A stretch of DNA of 64,000 bases, from the NCBI GenBank assembly GCA_016806645.1, contig JACSYO010002062.1, forward strand, positions 2,931,501-2,995,500, read 5' to 3'. The position numbers were made by a program, and so were the translations under genes. The stretch comes from Ophiodon elongatus. Taxonomy: Eukaryota; Chordata; Actinopteri; Perciformes; Hexagrammidae. The notes under the pieces were generated by a model. The model was not told the DNA's origin, ran no database searches, and was given only the letters and a program-made list of their open reading frames with translations. Below are positions 12,201 to 21,253 of the stretch, one piece after another; the stretch's first letter is position 1; each line of letters begins with the position of its first letter.

Positions 12201-13840
12201 CAGCCTCACAGCGAGCACTGCCAAAGTCATGATATCTAGTGAGAGAGTTGCTCAGTTTACAACAGGATCCATCACCTTTTCGTTGCCAGGCAACGAGCAG
12301 ACACACCAGGAAGTCGCTGCTTCCGTCCAAGAAATAGTCCCAACACATACAACTCCCTGTTAAACTGCAAAACAGTTTTTTTCGTTTTTACACGTTTACA
12401 CTGTTTTCCCCCGTTGTCAGCCTTCATGCTAAGCTAAGCTAGCCGGCTGCTGGCTCCGGCTTTATATTGAACGGACAGAGTGGAATCAATCTTCTCGTCG
12501 GACTCTCAGCAAGAAAGCGAATAAGAGAACCCGAGAGTACGTTTACCCAAAACATCAAGCTGTGTCTTTCAGCTGTTCCAGTCAGCTTCCCTTAAATAGT
12601 GCATGATCCCACTGAACAGTGTCCTGTTAAGAAGTGAACTAATACCTCATGTTTCCTGTCTACATGCTCTCACTCTGGTGTCTTGCCTTTCCATGCCTCT
12701 CCTCCTGGGCTCCACCAACGTCTCCTCTGCTTTTCCTCCCGGCTTTTAACGGATCACTTCCTTTCCTGCCTTGCTACTTACTGGACCGACCTTCCTGTCC
12801 CGCCCTTCGCCTACCGCCCCCCACACCCACACCCACCCCCACACCCACCCCCACTCCCTCCCTCTCTAACTCCTCACCTCTTCACCTCGGCCTCTTCCGG
12901 GACTTTTGGTGGGGCCGCTGTTTGTCTTTCTCTGACGACTTCACTTCACTTCACTACTACTACTACCACTACTACTACTACTAGGAGGCAGTGTGTAATG
13001 AGATCTTGAATATAGCTGAGACCTCGGTGAGGTACTGCAGCAACCTGTCCCACCACCCTCATGACTCTGTCCATAGACTGCACCCCCACCCCAGTAAACA
13101 ATCTCTCATCATTTCCCAGCAACCCCAGTCCCACAGCAGCAGCCCGGAGCCGAACCGTCTCAGCTGTGGAATGTGAGTAAGATCGCAGTTTCCCTTTTTG
13201 CACCATGTTTCTTTTTTTTCTTTTTTCTTTTTTTTTTTTTTTTATAATTTCATTACTGGTTGCGGATTTGCGTGTCTACTGAGCTTTGCAAGTTTACCAG
13301 TCCAGGTTTTCTCCAGTTTCCAGGCTCTGTACAGTTATGTGCCGCAGAACGAGGACGAGCTGGAGCTGCAGGAGGGTGATCTCGTCAGCGTCATGGAGAA
13401 GTGCGATGACGGCTGGTTTGTCGGTATGTGGCTGCGGGGCCTCGGGGGTTCATTCCTCAGGGATGCGGTCACACTCGCTGTGTCACATTAATCCTGGCAG
13501 GGTTTCTGCAGAATGACAGCAAAGGACTGTACGCGTGCAACGTGCACGCTCGGGGGCAGAAGTAGAGTCATTTTCACATATCGGGTTTCTACAGAATGAC
13601 AGCAGAGGATTGAGTGCAATATGCACAGGATTTGTACTTCATTTGAAATAAATCTTAAATATGTTATTTTTTTGTATTCACGTCAAGGTCGTCTGAGCCT
13701 TTAATCTGAGAAAAGAAAATCCTTTTTTACTTTCTTTTTTTACCTGATCCTTGTTCTTTCTTTTCCCCACAGGGACGTCGAAGAGGACAAAACAGTTTGG
13801 GACGTTCCCGGGGAATTACGTGAAGGAGGCGAAACTGTAA
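1069..13840 (+). CDS. sorbs1: sorbs1 (sorbin and SH3 domain-containing 1; CAP/ponsin), 3' part of the gene
   Basis: Adaptor protein of focal adhesions and the actin cytoskeleton. In the family the SH3 domains bind vinculin, Cbl and other proline-rich partners, and an upstream SoHo region binds flotillin. The start codon and SoHo exons lie left of the window. Exons that join in phase: 1069-1118, 3048-3226, cassette 5117-6568, 7785-7849, 8043-8213, 8757-8803, 9244-9358, 9549-9674, 9767-9961, 10178-10699, 11384-11479, 12985-13172, 13317-13423, 13773-13840 (stop TAA 13838-13840). Without the cassette this gives 642 codons plus stop, with it 1,126. Three SH3 domains end the protein, as in all SORBS proteins. 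The motif SPEVHAISSEWISLTVG in exon 10178-10699 fits SORBS1 rather than SORBS2 or SORBS3, and linkage to pdlim1 agrees. Assignment is firm; usage of the alternative exons is inferred. Confidence 0.95.
3878..3912 (+). repeat. G-runs (G14 and G11) in a sorbs1 intron
   Basis: Two uninterrupted guanine runs, at 3878-3891 and about 3899-3909, separated by CAAGCCA. They could form a quadruplex on the + strand but are also a typical assembly-error site. Confidence 0.8.
5117..6568 (+). CDS. sorbs1: sorbs1 long symmetric cassette exon (nArgBP2-type)
   Basis: One open exon of 1,452 bp (484 codons' worth) between a tgccag acceptor and a weak GTGGCT donor. It begins and ends in phase 1, so the upstream exon 3048-3226 can splice into it or skip it to 7785 without frameshift. 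The product is Ser-rich and low in complexity. Visible blocks are RRSASEFSSLYRTMHQIQRP, SVRSLASLFEK, a His-rich run near 6098-6150, then CKGSCPASYTRFTTILRHER with a C-x3-C...H pattern, and RLSSLEVLERLSNGEE near the end. From memory this resembles the large neural exon of SORBS2 (nArgBP2), which carries a zinc-finger-like segment. The open frame runs on past 6568 to a stop at 6739, so a read-through form is also possible. Confidence 0.8.
7785..8213 (+). CDS. sorbs1: sorbs1 linker exons before the first SH3 (7785-7849, 8043-8213)
   Basis: The 65-bp exon ends in LRRRHGDKE and the 171-bp exon encodes the charged helix ILEEQRRLKREQEEAD followed by RRHTGIVPTHHQFITNERF. These are the most conserved non-SH3 segments of the SORBS family and lie just before SH3-1. 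Both exon junctions are in phase 0. The acceptor of the second is cctggcag and its donor is GTACAA. Confidence 0.92.
8757..9358 (+). CDS. sorbs1: sorbs1 first SH3 domain (exons 8757-8803 and 9244-9358)
   Basis: The domain is split by one intron. The first exon gives ARFDFRAETLK, the ALYDY-like start of an SH3. The second gives ELPFQKGDIVYIIRQVDQNW, then WYEGEHHGRVGIFPQSYVE, with the ligand-binding Trp pair and the Pro-Tyr of the third motif. Two leftover bases of the first exon plus the first base of the second make Lys. In CAP this SH3, with the next, binds the proline-rich linker of vinculin. Confidence 0.95.
9549..9961 (+). CDS. sorbs1: sorbs1 second SH3 domain (exons 9549-9674 and 9767-9961)
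   Basis: The first exon starts LLPPTEKAQPKK and ends inside the SH3 at SFRK. The next continues GERITLIRRVDENWYEG and KISGTNRQGIFPVTYVEV. The intron of only 92 bp is at phase 0. The linker after the domain (RPRIKNGMEYLDPPVSQSP) also matches SORBS1. A donor GTGAGG follows. Confidence 0.95.
10178..10699 (+). CDS. sorbs1: sorbs1 proline-rich exon specific to SORBS1
   Basis: 522 bp, phase 0 at both ends and so skippable. It encodes a Pro/Ser-rich segment with SPEVHAISSEWISLTVG followed by TPPLPPLP, the hallmark of the long human SORBS1 isoforms. Many PPxY-like and PxxP motifs follow (for example EYLPPPYSASP), so it could itself supply SH3 or WW ligands. The exon is very GC-rich, which creates long shadow frames on the other strand. 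Confidence 0.85.
11384..11479 (+). CDS. sorbs1: sorbs1 small in-frame exon
   Basis: 96 bp (32 codons) in phase 0 at both ends, between a tgtgcag acceptor and a GTAAGG donor. Encodes FVKNESDHHGRSSRSPVMLF then DIQDNNNVNSFA. I cannot attach a function; the splice signals and phase make it a likely alternative exon of the linker between SH3-2 and SH3-3. Confidence 0.65.
11676..12595. mobile_element. large palindromic non-autonomous DNA transposon (MITE-like) in a sorbs1 intron
   Basis: The left arm (about 11,690-11,818) and the right arm (about 12,425-12,553) are imperfect inverted repeats. CATTTTGGG...TTTCTTGCTGA and TTAGCTTAGCTTAGCATAAAG on the left reappear reverse-complemented on the right as AGCTAAGCTAGC... 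and TCAGCAAGAAAGCGAATAAG. Possible TTAA ends lie at 11,676 and 12,592. The motif set is the one I know from a very common palindromic repeat of percomorph fish. No transposase is encoded; the 97-codon minus-strand frame inside is incidental. Confidence 0.75.
12953..12983 (+). repeat. (ACT)n microsatellite forming the 3' end of a sorbs1 intron
   Basis: About ten ACT/CTA triplets with one CAC interruption run directly into the acceptor CTAG whose G is base 12,984. There is no other AG between the possible branch site CTGAC at 12,931-12,935 and this acceptor. Confidence 0.85.
12985..13172 (+). CDS. sorbs1: sorbs1 linker exon before the third SH3
   Basis: 188 bp encoding EAVCNEILNIAETSVRYCSN and a His/Ser/Pro-rich tail ending PNRLSCG. 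It starts in phase 0 and ends with two leftover bases (AT) before a GTGAGT donor. These join the single base T of the next exon (13,317) to make Ile. Its acceptor is the (ACT)n tract described separately. If the donor were ignored, the frame would stop at once at the TGA inside GTGAGT. Confidence 0.75.
13317..13840 (+). CDS. sorbs1: sorbs1 third SH3 domain and C-terminus (exons 13317-13423, 13773-13840)
   Basis: FQALYSYVPQNEDELELQEG then VMEKCDDGWFVG, continued in the last exon as TSKRTKQFGTFPGNYVKEAKL and stop. This is the canonical C-terminal SH3 of CAP, the one that binds Cbl in mammals. I chose the acceptor ttctccag/TTTCCAG at 13,317 because only this one restores the frame from the previous exon. 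Confidence 0.95.
13500..13612 (+). repeat. local imperfect direct duplication in the last sorbs1 intron
   Basis: The segment GGTTTCTGCAGAATGACAGC (13,501) recurs as GGTTTCTACAGAATGACAGC about 82 bp downstream. Both copies continue with a similar AAAGGACTG/AGAGGATTG stretch. Neither copy is coding. Confidence 0.7.
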
Positions 13841-16800
13841 AGGTGTCTAATCTGGCTGCAACACACGGTCGCCTGTCAAGCTTGGGAAGTCACTACTATC
13901 GCGCATGGCTGTTGGTTAGCGTAGTCATTTAGCCAGGCGAATCCATTTTTGTCTGGGAAAGTGTTCGGTTCGGCCAGAGGTATGTCAAACTGCAAGGGGG
14001 AGGCGGAGACGGAGACGGCTCGCTGCCGGAGCCTCGGCGCGGTGATCACCTCGACGACGCCTGACACACTCTTCTTGACAGAACTCGTCTGTCTCCACGT
14101 GTGGAATTATTTCTCCGTGAAAAAAAAAAAAAAAAACTCCCGCAAAGTAGCTTTTATTGTACAGATAATAGCTTCCATCTTGTCCATGTAATCTACAGTA
14201 CATAAGTGTTTACGTAGCACCTCAGTCTGGAGGCCGGCAGCAGAGCAGCGTACGGATTAAAGAGTGGATCTTATTACCTGAACTGGACTTGTGAGGATTC
14301 GGAATGTGGTTCTTATGAGATGGTGTGGTTGGAGCCGTTGGCCGTGAGCTACCTTTCAGGACCGGAGGCGTTCATCATGATTCGCTAAGTGTGAAGCAAA
14401 AAGAAAACCTTCAGTGTTAACAGACATTTAATTGAATGTGGTGGTCCGTTCCTCCGGTTAGATCGTGGACGAAGCCCCTTTACGAGGTGGTCTCTCTCTC
14501 TCTCTCTCTGACAGACCGGTTTTACTTCACATTTTATGAATCTTCACATTTCCGTCACAACATTCGCAACTCAGTGTAAGCCAAGAGATTTAGATACCGG
14601 TTCAGTATTGCCTTCATTTTGTATCCCACAGTTGTTATTACAACAGTTATTACAACAGTTATTACCAATAAGTCACGTGCTGTTCGCCTCTCAACAGGAA
14701 ACACAAATACAGGACACCATGGACTGAGTTGAATGTCTGATAAATGTGTATATGCACATGCTATATTTATTTGTCCTTTTATACCTCTGAACCGCGTCTG
14801 GTGACGGAGGCCTGTGAGGTAGCTGCCGGTAGACGCCTGGCTCCTGCGCAACCACGGCACAGCGAGCACTTAACTTCCTGTTTGGTCTTTGAGGGAGATC
14901 CCACCTTACAAGACGACCGTAGATTAATCACAACAACAACAAAAAGATACTTCATGTTTGAAGTGAAGCCGACAAGGTGTTTTTGAAATTTTTTCATTTT
15001 TAAGAGTGTATTGAGATTTTACCCCCGCCCCCTATACTGACAAGATTGTATGTTTTTTTTATTTCGCCGTGTAAATGTGTACAGAAAACTTTTAAGAGGC
15101 CTTCCAAAATATGGCTCCATATTTTCATATGTGAGGACTACAACTTGGGTTACACAGGGAGTGGAATGATTTTAAATGAGAAGCGTTAGCACAGCATGCA
15201 CAGAGGTTGACGGATCAAATCGGAGCATGAAACACGAGCCGCCATCGCCTCAATGTCTGCCGCCTTCAGCTCACGGCGTTAGAAGTGACGACGGTCTGCT
15301 CTTCGAGCTTCAGTCGCTCCCTCACGCACAGATCGCTTCGAATCTTTGCTATCGAAGGAAATCCGAGCCGTCCCCCCCCTCCCACCCCCCACCGCGAGCA
15401 CAGAGCATCCCACGCCGCCGGGTCCTGTAACAGACACCACAGGACCCCCCCCCCCTCCCCAGCACAGATCGAAAGACGATAGCTATTGTTTGTTCCATCA
15501 GATTCCCCGTTGTCATCCACCGCCTGAGCTCGTCAGATGGTCCCGGCAGATATTTCCTCGGTGCTTGTCACGACCTGCTCGGACTGGCTTTTTGTTTTAG
15601 GGTAATTGCTCGGGAAGTATTTTAATTCCGTTCTGTTTACACCAGGTGGACTCGTGTGACTATCTGATCCTCCTTTCCCCAACCCACACGTTTCTAATCG
15701 AATGGCGCCCGACCATCATCCCGTCAGTAGAACTCTCCATGAGCGCACGGCGTCCACAAACAGGACGCGAAGCACCAGAAGAACCAACCGTAGCTCTCGC
15801 TTACGTCTAGAAGTCTGTTTTCTATATCTTTGTCCTTTTACGACGCGTTAGCTGCAGTGATGATACACATTTTGAACATGGTCTGAAGCTGTATGCGGCT
15901 GCCACACAAGCGATTTATGAAGTTTAATACCTGACAGAGTGCATTCATTTCACAAAAAGGACAGTAGTAGCAATCAAGTGTGTCGTCCTCTCTGGCGTTC
16001 GCTCGTCGGGACGAAATCAAGAGTTTTCTTTTCTCGCAGCCGACAATTTTGCCAACATCTGCAAAAGGAATGTTTTCTCAAGATAACACGCCACGTTATG
16101 GGTTTGCCTGTGTAGCACTGATATAATATTCAGGTATTTTGTTACACCACAAAAAGCATGTTTTTCCCTCCACTGCTGACTAAACTTTTTTTTGTTGTTG
16201 TTCCTGTGTAACTCCAGCTCCGCGTGAAATGTGCTGATTGGTTGGGAGTCTTTTGACCTGTGGGCTTTTCTTCGCTGACAGAACAAAAGATTGGCTCCAT
16301 CTCAGACACACCACACGGCGGACAGACAAACAATCACTATTTAGTCACACACACACTAATCTATATTGTTTCTGTGATATTGTGCTCCAGAAAAACATCA
16401 CAGGATGTATGAATGTATGAATATATGAATGTGGCTCAATGCACACACACACACACAATATGTAAAAAAAAAAAAAAGAAGAAGCAAACCACACGTCTGT
16501 ATTTTCATCTTGAATGAACACGCAGACTGCTGAGCGGCATGGCACAAGAAGTATTGTAAATATGTAAATAAATTTAAAAAATAGACTGCGAGCGGTGGGA
16601 GCTTCGGATTGAGCTCTCCGGCCCTCGCAGCGGTTTATTTACCTGAAGGATTGTTTTTGGGGCAAAGCACAGAGTGGAGCGTTACTGAGCACAGGAAGTT
16701 TGACGCATATGAACATTACGCTGCCATTTGTGACGATCATAACGCCTTATGTTGGATGCAAAATTGTGCCTCATTTTCATTTTGTTTTCTTTTTGGGCGG

Positions 16801-17110
16801 ATCATTGAAATGTACCCATGACATATTTAATGTAACCATTGTTTTCCCATTAGTCCTAGTCTCTGTGATGGGAGAACATTTACTAAGAACTTGTCAGTTA
16901 CGGTGCGAGTACCTAAAAAGTGTGACACAATGCTTTAACTTAAATGATTAATAATCATAAGAATGGACTAGTTTAATGAGACACACAACCTGCAACAGGT
17001 TTGCTTTGTTTGCTTCAATTTGCAGTGCTGTTACATTGATAATATTAAAATAAAGATACTATACACTGCTGTGACTTCGGTATTATGCAATATTTAATAA
17101 ACCGTTTAAA
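13841..17110 (+). other. sorbs1: sorbs1 3'UTR (inferred)
   Basis: About 3.2 kb without coding potential after the stop. Possible AATAAA signals are near 16,567, at 17,049-17,054 and near 17,093. The last cluster is my best guess for the main end. The stretch holds a short A-run near 14,120, a (TC)n run at 14,491-14,508, C-rich patches near 15,440 and a short CA run near 16,441. The real 3' end needs RNA data. Confidence 0.5.
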
Positions 17111-18081
17111 CCAGTTGGTGTGTTGCCTGTTTTGATTTCTGGCACAAAAACAAATGTGAATGGAATTTGTCTGACAAGCTCATTTGGTACATACATGTGA
17201 ACGGAGTAACGTCTAGCAGCAGCAAGTTTATGAGCTAATAGCAACACAGATGTTGTTAAAGGCTCATCACTCTGTGGCTGTGTGATCACGTGATGGGCTG
17301 CTGAACTGTGGAAATTATGATCTTTTTTTTTTTTTTATTTGATGTAGCACATAATTTAGTCTGCACCTTGGATAATTATTGAGATTAGTGAAACAAGCGT
17401 GTAAAAAGTGTTAAGAGGGTTTACATAAATAGCTGGGTAAAATGCCATCGAGGTGATGATGTTGCCAGATGTGTTTGTACAGCCTTTAACAGTCAGGAGC
17501 AGATGTAGTTTTTTCTCCTGACTTGATCCTTAAACACTGCGAGGCTTCGCTCCAGAGCCCGAGGGCTTGCTGAGGATGCACGCAGACGCCACAAGAAAGG
17601 ACGTGTTTCATTCGGCCGGTCTACCCGCAGCTTTTTCTCTCCACTTTCAGCAGAGATCCTCTGGCAGGAATTCAAGTTTTGGGAGCGGCACATTCCACAT
17701 CCTGGGATTTAGCTCTACCATAAATGGTAAGCTTGCATATAACACGGTGACGTACCGGCAAAGGGCCGACATCCCTAAAACAAACACTGGAGCTCGTCGG
17801 AGAGGAGGGAAACACGAAGAGGACTCACTCTGCTCTGTTTTTAAAGTACCCTCGTTGAGTCAAAAAGTACAGTCGAAATGATCACTAGAGGCCCTCTATT
17901 AAAAGCATTGAAGAGCTGCCATCATTATTGTTATTCAAATAGAACATGTAAATTATTATTTCATATAGGTTTTGGTCAGGATATACATGGATTTGTTTTA
18001 CAAAAACAATGGGTAAAGTGGAGGACTCCTTGTTATTTCTTCATCAGGGCACAACAAACACAAAGTTGTGAGTTATTGTTT

Positions 18082-18122
<41 letters not shown>

Positions 18123-19150
18123 TGATGCATAGGGTTCATTCTTAGCTTAAAGGGTAAGTCTGGTGTCATCCTTTATTGTTCTTGTTGAAAGAAACAAAAA
18201 CAAAAACTTTGTGACTTCCCTCTCATCGGTCTGTGGCCCTCGGCTCCGAGCCCGCTCACTCTGACTGAAGATGTTTCACGTTAAAGTTAAGGACATTTTA
18301 ACTGGTTATGAAACAGTCCAAATGTAACACCGATGTCTCTATATCACCTATATAAGTAAACAAGACCAGATCTGGCTTTGCTGCAGCCTTCGGCCTGCGG
18401 CTGGTGCTCCGGCGGGACCCCGCTGGGAGCGAACAGCGACACCACGCTGCTGGAGGCCCGGGCCGTATTGCTGGGCCCGCTGGAGGGGAGAGAGGCACAG
18501 GAGAACCAGAACCAGGACTTACCGGAGCAGACTGTCGGACCCTGCTCACATAAAATGAGAGGTTTTCTAAAGGGATTCTGCCGCTTGGAAACACTACCGC
18601 TTTAAAATAGGACCCAAATGTAAAGTTAAGAGAGAAAAAAAAGCTCAAAAAGGTTCTGATTAAGGGAATGCTACTTAAACAGGAGTAGGCTTAGATTAGA
18701 TAGACGTAGATTTATTGGGCTCTATTTCCTCTATTTTCTATGATAGTCCTGCGGATTAATACACATTAAGTGCATAGGTAACTATTTGTGGGATTAACAA
18801 AAAAAAAAGAAGAGTGCTCATGTTTATTGTGTTGCAGGGACAGTGCAACTCATTTGTGTGTTTTCAATAGTTTTTTGGCACAGAGGAATACGCTTTATTA
18901 GGCTTTGGATACACATTAGTAAGTTCAATGTCGGTTTTGGTCCTTTAATCAAAACTGGATATAAAAGTGTTGGTTCCGGTTGGATCCTGTTGTTAGTTGT
19001 CCACGAGGCTAAAATCACCTGCCGTCCCACGTTTGCTTGGTCGGCCTCCCCGACAACACGTTGCGGAGTGATACACTCTCTCCATATGCGATCTTTGCGC
19101 TCTCACTTATCAGCGTGTAAACTTCATCAACTCTATTCGTCCAAGTGTGC
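17111..19150. other. intergenic region sorbs1-pdlim1
   Basis: No exon recognised. It contains a (GT)n tract at about 18,084-18,120 and a GC-rich island-like block near 18,380-18,550 that is probably part of a repeat. A 104-codon frame at 17,567-17,881 has no family resemblance and I do not call it. The right edge should hold the pdlim1 promoter; I see no clear TATA box there. Confidence 0.6.
18148..18660. repeat. probable interspersed repeat (MITE/SINE-like)
   Basis: Starts with TTAAAGGGTAAGTCTGGTGT, a motif I associate with a common fish repeat. A GC-rich core follows, then an AT-rich right end near GACCCAAATG. The base composition changes sharply on both sides. Boundaries and class are guesses. 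Confidence 0.35.
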
Positions 19151-19291
19151 ACGAGAGGGTCCTCCCACCGCGCGGGTGCTGTCTGGCTATTGATCACTGC
19201 ACATGTCATAGGCGGTAGGAATTGAACTGGTGGCCCGACACAGAGCTTTAAACGCGGTAACAGTCGACAGGTAAAGACCAAGTGTCCCATT

Positions 19292-21253
19292 ATGCCTCTC
19301 CGGGTGGTAGTGCAAGGTCCCGGGCCCTGGGGCTTCAGGCTGGTCGGGGGAAAGGACTTCGAGCAGCCGCTGACTATTTCCCGGGTGAGTGTTCCTGTTG
19401 GCCGCTACATTGTAATTCAGCGTGGCCACAGCGGGGCTCGTCCCGCCGAGGCGTCCGCCTCTCGGGATTTCCTCTCGGCTTCACCGGGATATCACACGGT
19501 TCGTTACCGTAAGCTCGAGTTAACGAAAAGCCCCTTAACAGATATCACCGTCATTTGCCGTTACTGTCGTCACACTGTCGGTATGTTGTACTTTCAGCCG
19601 CGGACCAGACGTGTCCTGTTTTTTAACTCGTGCACTTTATAGCTTTATATGCAGCTAGTTACCGGAACATTTCCCCGTTTCGGTTCTTGTTTTGAAAGCT
19701 CAATGTCACGCTTTCTTTTTTTTTCTTTTTTTTTCTTTTTCATTCGGCGGTGTTTTATGTTTATTTTGTTTGCGTGCAACTGTAAACTTGAGCGTTCCGG
19801 TTGAACAAAACTAGTTGAAATATACCAGTATTTTATTATCTACCTGGGCTGTCGTATTTAATCTCGTTTAGTCCTCACTTCAAATTCAAAGCGTAATATG
19901 GAGGAAAGTTTTGTATTTATTTTTTATTTTGAAATCCCTGAGTGTCCCTGAACCTCTCATCGTTGACTACCCGGCAGCTCTTCCTGTTACTTTACAACAG
20001 AGCCTCATAGATATAAAGCCTTCACCGGGCATCAGACTCGTTTTACGGTGTGACGTAATTAATTAGAATATGACCCTCCGCTGTGGACTTAGTCTGAGTG
20101 GAGGCTCTTCCTGTTAATGTTGGTCCACCCATGGAAAAGGGATCAGGAATTCCTGGACTCTATCTCTCTGCCTCTCTCTCTGCTTCAAGCCGTTATCTTT
20201 ATATCTTTATTGACCCTCAAGGTCGCTCTCGGCCTCACCCGCTGCCTGAAAACGCCTCCCTGCAAGTGGCTCTACCTTTTGTTTACTGTAAATAATGACC
20301 TGTGTTAAGGTCCTTTTTAAGGTCGGAGATAAACAATACAGCAGTAGATTTGAGCCCTTAGACCATAAGATTGTATCTGACTGCAAATACAACATTATGG
20401 TGTGTTTTCCATATATTCACGATTCAAGTATAATTTTTGAAATGTATAAAGGTTCAACTTTGCCTCTACAAGTGTCAAATACCAAATATCAAGTCCCTGT
20501 TTCTCATGCGCCGTGTCTCCTGTGTGGCAGGTCACCCCCGGGAGTAAAGCGGCTCAGGCCAACCTGTGTATCGGAGACATGATCTTGGCTATCGACGGGG
20601 AACCGACGGAGAACATGACTCACTTGGCGGCGCAGAACAAGATCAAGGGGTGCATAGAGGAGATGGTGCTCTCCGTCGACAGGTAGGATGTAGCAACATG
20701 TGCCCGTCTGACCCGCACAGCCTGAGGAGCGCCGAGTCATACGAGACGGCTGCTCTGCAATCCAGGTGTTTGGGGAGTGACGCGGTGCTTATTCATGTCC
20801 TCTGGGGGACGCGGTGCTTATTCATGTCCTCTGGGGGACGCGGTGCTTATTCATGTCCTCTGGGGGATGCGGCGCTTATTCATGTCCTCTGGGGGACGCG
20901 TCTCTCTTCTGTTGTCCTGAAATCTTCAGTTTGAGTAAAGTGTGTCTGCTGAGCTGTGTTGTGGTTCTGTGTTGTGGTTCTGTGTTGTGGTTCTCAACAG
21001 GCAGGCTGAAGCAAGTCTGTGTGTTCGAATTAAGAGGGAATGTATTGAATGCGGGGTGGGAAAAATTGTATAAATTAAAATTTTATATATGTGTATTTTA
21101 TTTAGTTTAAAGCCAATTTGTGTCCTTATCTTGTGATGAAGGCTTCTTGTCCTCCTTCTGTTCCGTAGGTCAGAAAGCAAAATGTGGTCACCGCTTTCCT
21201 CCGAGGAAGGGAGGACACATCCGTACAAGATGAATCTTGCATCGGAACCAAAG
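19292..21253 (+). CDS. pdlim1: pdlim1 PDZ domain exons (1-3)
   Basis: Exon 1 carries the carboxylate-binding PWGF loop (the GLGF equivalent of the ALP/enigma family) and FRLVGGKDFEQPLTISR. Exon 2 gives VTPGSKAAQANLCIGDMILA and IDGEPTENMTHLAAQNKIKG. Exon 3 ends the domain and adds the linker KMWSPLSSEEGRTHPYKMN. Junctions are phase 0, phase 2 and phase 0. Confidence 0.96.

Noticed and set aside
12055..12348. 97-codon minus-strand frame inside the palindromic repeat
   Set aside because: No transposase motif. The element is of the non-autonomous type, and the frame ends at the inverted-repeat arm.
17567..17881. 104-codon + strand frame between sorbs1 and pdlim1
   Set aside because: No similarity that I recognise, no exon structure, and low-complexity ending. 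Treated as chance.
18298..18648. 116-codon minus-strand frame, Pro/Ser-rich
   Set aside because: Lies in a probable interspersed repeat with a GC-rich core. No recognisable domain.
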